Assembly (NCBI GenBank): GCA_003427395.1
Contig: BFEA01000038.1
Coordinates: 3,932,050-3,977,787 of the forward strand
Origin: Chara braunii
Taxonomy: Eukaryota > Streptophyta > Charophyceae > Charales > Characeae
Length of the DNA: 45,738 bases
Reading direction: 5' to 3'
This document shows, piece after piece, positions 42,131 through 45,738 of this stretch (positions are counted from its first letter, which is position 1; every line of letters begins with the position of its first letter). A program made the translations under genes and the position numbers. The notes below the pieces were generated by a model. That model saw only the letters and a program-made list of their open reading frames with translations. It searched no databases and was not told the origin of the DNA.

Positions 42131-44051
42131 GGGGTGTTTCCCTGTGAGCTGCTAGAAGAAGCACTCCCAGGGTTTGAAGATAGACCCACCATCGTTGGTG
42201 AGCCTACCTTCGTGGTGACCTTCTTACCGCGACAAGTCCTGGACGTGTGACCATAATGGCCACAGTTCATGCATGTACCCCTAGCAACGCGGTCACGCCA
42301 CACCTCATACTCTAACCCAATCTTCACCCATGCGGGTGTTCCTTGGTCGCCCTGACCCGTGGACCGTCCTACCTTCTTCTTCCCGGTCCCCCTAGCTTTT
42401 TCCTTGATGGGTGGCACGACTCCACCATCTGAAGTCTCACCAACCCCACCGTGCTCTGTGAACTCCCCAAGATCTGAGTAGTCGTCTATCTCCGTCGTTT
42501 GACCATCGTGGTCAACAAACATTAACTGACCATTTTTCTTCCAATCTTGGGGCAGTCTCTTCCTACATCGTTGGGTACCTTGTGCGCAGATCCCAACTTT
42601 GCCTCTATGTCCAGAGCTTTCTTACTAAAAGAAGCGAAGGTGTGCTGATCGACATAGGCCTCATCAACCAACTTGGTCCTTACCTTTGTAGGTAGGCACC
42701 TTAGGTAATCTGTCCGGAGAACCTGCTGGACAAAGCGCACACCAGGTACCAGGAGAAGGCGTTCTACGGTGTCTGTAAGCTCTCTAACATCCTTGAACCT
42801 GCGGGAACAAAGGTTGTTGATAGCATCGGTGGCCTTTTGAGCCCCTTGCGGGTCATGCCACCTGTTGTAGACTGCCCGAACGAACTGTTCCAATGTTTGA
42901 GCCTGAGCCCAGGCATCGAAATCCTGACCGTAGCCCTGTTGCTGCACTAAGCCATTCAACCAGCGGGCTGCTGATCCCTCTAAAAAGGAGGCAGCCACTA
43001 CAACTTCCTGCTCTGGCCTTGTGAGCTTGTGCCTCACTTAAGTAGGCACAGTCGTCACCCAGGTGTCCAAGTCTTCCTCCTTCTTGTCTCCGAAGAAAGG
43101 CTTGGGACTCATTAGAGGTATCTTGGGCATCCATTGCATAGGCTGCATGGGCCCAGGTGCTTGCTGAAGCGGCTGCATAGCCACTGAAACAGGCCGTTGC
43201 ATACTAACCTGAGCCTGGCTTGACAGTGGGACTGTAGTGACCACTGTCGTAGATGGTACGGCTGAGACTGAATGAACTGGACCACTAGTTGTTACTAAAC
43301 CACCCGGGGAGGGCATGCCAAACATGGGAGAGAAAGTTTGCCCTGTGCGTTGCGGCATCGATGATGGACCCGCACCTGCAGGGGGAACTACAGCAAATTG
43401 TGGGGGCCTCACTATTGGGCGAGTGCCCCGTAGTTCAGCCAGAATTTGTTTCTGGCCTGCTACCAAATCAGCCAACAATTCCTGTTGAACGCTTTGCGCT
43501 TCCGCCACTGAAAGTAAGGCTCCTCGCAGCACATGGAAAGCAGGGTGTAATGTTGACTCATCTAGTCTTTCCAGTCTGCCTAGCTCCTGAGCTCTACTCT
43601 CTAGTCTAGCCTTTCTTTGCATAGCTTTCCTTCTCCTCTCTACCACATCGTCCATCTGTCGTTGTAACTCATCCTGAAGTTCTTCTGCCTGCCGGATTTC
43701 TAAGTCCTCCGGCGTGAGTGGAGACTGGTTGACTCGCACATGACCAATCTGACTAATGGGAACCTGAGAACCACCCTCACTGACTCCTGACAAAGAGGGC
43801 TGTGTAGAGGGTTGCGTCATAGATGAGGTAGCCATGGCTGCACTGATGCTAGTTGTAACTCTAGCCCTAGCACTGTCCTCAGCTGCCCTCGCTCTCCTTG
43901 CCGCCGCCCTCTCTCTAGCCTCTCTTCTCAATCTTCTCTCGTCTCCTGGACCTAACTCCACGAATGTCAAGGGTCGACTGCGGGCAGTCCTGCGAGTAGT
44001 CCTATGGTTGTCCACTAGTAACTCCTCCTCACTTGTGCTTGGATCACTCAT
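42121..44051 (-). pseudogene. gag of chromovirus 2, broken
   Basis: The start ATG at 44051 gives an N-terminal region rich in R, A and E (RREARERAAARRARA), a long coiled-coil-like stretch (LQDELQRQMDDVVERRRK) and a P/Q/M-rich linker. A TAA at 43038 interrupts it in the same frame just before the capsid-like part (EQEVVVAASFLEGSAARWL, then FVRAVYNRWHDPQGA). A frame change near 42533, at an A-run, is needed to reach the nucleocapsid with zinc knuckle CMNCGHYGHTSRTC (CxxCx4Hx4C, 42232-42273) and an S/G-rich end. Gag is the particle-forming protein. The start is chosen because a long leader precedes it. Confidence 0.88.
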
Positions 44052-45310
44052 GAGCTACAGTGTGTGTGATCTAAACTAGAATCCACACTGAATCCTACCT
44101 TAGCTTGACACACATCCACGTAAGATACACAACTACTTACGGTCGGCTGGAACATAAATGATTAGGTGATGTAGTTGCAACTAATGTCAGGTCCTACAGG
44201 AAAAATAAATTCTATTTTTGAATTACCCTGGAACAGATTGCACTACAGCAAGGATTTAATCTATCTGTAGCTGTTTGTCAGTTGTTAGCAAAGTCTGTCA
44301 CAACTAGATAATCAAAATAAAAATAACATCTTCTGTTGGAGATGTACACTGAATGGCAGATTGTATGTTGATTGCCACTGCGAACAATTACCAGAATCCC
44401 CCCCTCCCCCTGTATCCTTCTTGAGTAATCACTTTGTGTCAACGTCCCTGGGCATCTGGTTTAAGCAGCGTGTCTGAAGGTGTGCAATCCGGCCCACCCC
44501 TGTGCCCCGTCTTTGCCGAACATGCCAGCCAGTCCACTCTTATTTACCCTCGTACGGAACGAGCCTTACACCCGGTTGATCTGGTTGATCAGGAGGAATT
44601 TAGAGAGCGCCCCCATCTCTTCAGGAATTATTTAACGTCGCAGTCAGGACGACGATCACAGCCAGATTCAGATCCGAGTCCCCAACCAGAAATGTTTATA
44701 GACGGTCTGGTAAGCGTCTCATAAAAGGCTGGCATGCCCAGGTAGACCTCTAATGCGCAAGCAGCAGAACCAAGGACTTGCGCCCAAGCATGCGTGTACT
44801 AGTCCCAGCGGGTTGGCATGGTGACCGTGACCCGAGTGCTTCGTCCAGGGCCCTTCAGAGGCTACGCCCGTCTCCCACCAGCTTGATGCCCAGGAAGAAT
44901 GTCGACTCTCAAGGTTGAGCGCTCGCGACACCTCACATCAAGAGGACTCTCAAGACAGAACTCACTTCCTCACGGTAAGAAGAGATGAAAAGGGTACATA
45001 AGGAAGAGAGCAACGTACCTCATTAATGCTGCCCCTAACCACAGATTTCTCACCGGTAACCTGATGTGCAATTATGATGACCGGTCTTTGCTTCGGCACA
45101 ACCAACAGCAGAATGCGGTTCCACCTCAGCTGAATATGTCACATCAGCGAGTTCTCATCATCCAGCATACATCCCGTATGTCACCACATAGCTCCCTGGC
45201 GCGCCCACACTACCCTGGGCCGCCTATCATTCAACGCCAATGCCTTATCACTGCCCCACACCTCATGTGAAGCACCAATAGCTATTGCGAAGAATCAATG
45301 AAGCGCAATA
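44052..45310 (-). other. Long 5' leader of chromovirus 2
   Basis: About 1.26 kb between the primer-binding site and the gag ATG, with no recognisable gene on either strand. Such leaders are the usual place for packaging and translation signals. I cannot identify any here. Confidence 0.6.
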
Positions 45311-45329
45311 TGAACCAGCTCCGGTACCA
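45311..45329 (-). other. Primer-binding site of chromovirus 2
   Basis: Minus strand TGGTACCGGAGCTGGTTCA, three bases after the 5' LTR end. It starts with TGG and is near the initiator-methionine-tRNA type site TGGTATCAGAGC, with two differences in the first 12 bases. Confidence 0.7.
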
Positions 45330-45332
45330 AAT

Positions 45333-45738
45333 TGCAAGGAAAATAAGCAACAGCGAGATGACAATCCCATATCACACCATCACATTGCAAGCCAAATAGT
45401 CACACCGTGTCCAGATAGCAGCATTGCACCAATAATACACCAATGGAGTTTCGTAGCACTGAAAACCAATGTCCGTGGAGAGCACACTCTCTCCTCTCAA
45501 CAAAAGAGTCCAGTTCCCTTACACTCACACTTGGCGCTCAACGCCCAGCCTACTCCTACACAGCTACTACAGGCTACAAAAAGACAATGCAACTGCTGAC
45601 ATCAGCAGCAACCCGAAGTACTTGAAGATGCCGCCCATGCAGACCATCGCCAATACAAGGTACATGCCCTCACATCATCATCATCATCATCGTCCTTCAC
45701 CTATCCCCTGACTTCACCCACACCTGTCCTCTCTATCA
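45333..45738 (-). repeat. 5' LTR of chromovirus 2, partial
   Basis: Aligns with 37417-37822 and starts on the plus strand as TGCAAGGAAAATAAG. Only the end of the LTR next to the leader is in the window. The rest lies beyond 45738. Confidence 0.92.

Larger units (their letters stand above)
37417..45738 (-). mobile_element. Ty3/gypsy chromovirus 2, nearly complete, minus strand
   Basis: In element order (minus strand) it has a 5' LTR (45333 up to beyond the window end), primer-binding site, leader, gag, protease, RT, RNase H, integrase, chromodomain-like tail, polypurine tract and 3' LTR (37417-38411). Over the 406 bp of the 5' LTR that are visible I count about 13 differences from the 3' LTR, about 3 percent. 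All gene frames carry stops, so the element is decayed but structurally intact. The target duplication cannot be checked because the 5' LTR is cut by the window edge. Confidence 0.93.

Overview
The window is eukaryotic nuclear DNA made almost entirely of decayed mobile elements, satellites and other repeats. I found no intact host gene, no rRNA gene, no convincing tRNA gene and no CRISPR array. Two Ty3/gypsy elements with chromodomain-like integrase tails (chromoviruses), a DUF7869-family gene and a Ulp1-type protease gene point to a repeat-rich genome. A streptophyte alga or other plant-lineage organism would fit, but that is inference: nothing here fixes the species. Several features are assembly or library artefacts: two long N gaps, an NN pair, a duplicated gap flank and a Nextera mate-pair junction adapter.

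Layout. 1-2165: two minisatellites that share a core motif in opposite orientation, separated by unique sequence with a 37-base poly-C run. 2166-3620: non-coding, with imperfect direct repeats. 3621-5952: a broken DUF7869-family gene (RNase H-like fold, transposon-type) and its upstream open frame. 5953-8440: AT-rich spacer with a polypyrimidine tract and three hairpin repeats. 8450-14338 (+): chromovirus 1, in order gag, protease, reverse transcriptase/RNase H, integrase, chromodomain, with at least five in-frame stops and several frameshifts. 14336-21434: mostly unassigned sequence with two weak minus-strand open frames. 21435-31104 (+): a TATA box, a long repeat-rich leader and a large broken gene or gene set. 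It reads as a nuclear-targeted N-terminal part, a ParB-like segment, an N6/N4 methyltransferase-like segment, acidic repeats and a C-terminal Ulp1/C48 cysteine protease. A short foldback element interrupts the ParB-like part. This is the most unusual locus of the window.

31105-37416: non-coding repeats. They include a 542-bp element with terminal inverted repeats, a tandem duplication of about 0.98 kb whose second copy carries an insertion of about 1.06 kb, a 168-bp tandem triplet, and G-rich repeats containing the adapter. 37417-45738 (-): chromovirus 2, with a complete 3' LTR, polypurine tract, pol, gag, leader, primer-binding site and the start of the 5' LTR, which runs off the window.

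How the genes relate. In each retrotransposon the usual division of labour is visible: Gag packages RNA, protease matures the proteins, RT/RNase H makes cDNA, integrase inserts it, and the chromodomain-like tail would direct insertion to marked chromatin. All of these genes now carry stops or frameshifts. The in-frame stops are mostly TAG, often where glutamine would fit, which suggests C-to-T decay at CAG sites. For the ParB/methyltransferase/Ulp1 locus the pieces lie on one strand in a consistent order, so they may be one polyprotein or a small gene set of an unrecognised element. I see no transposase for it in this window.
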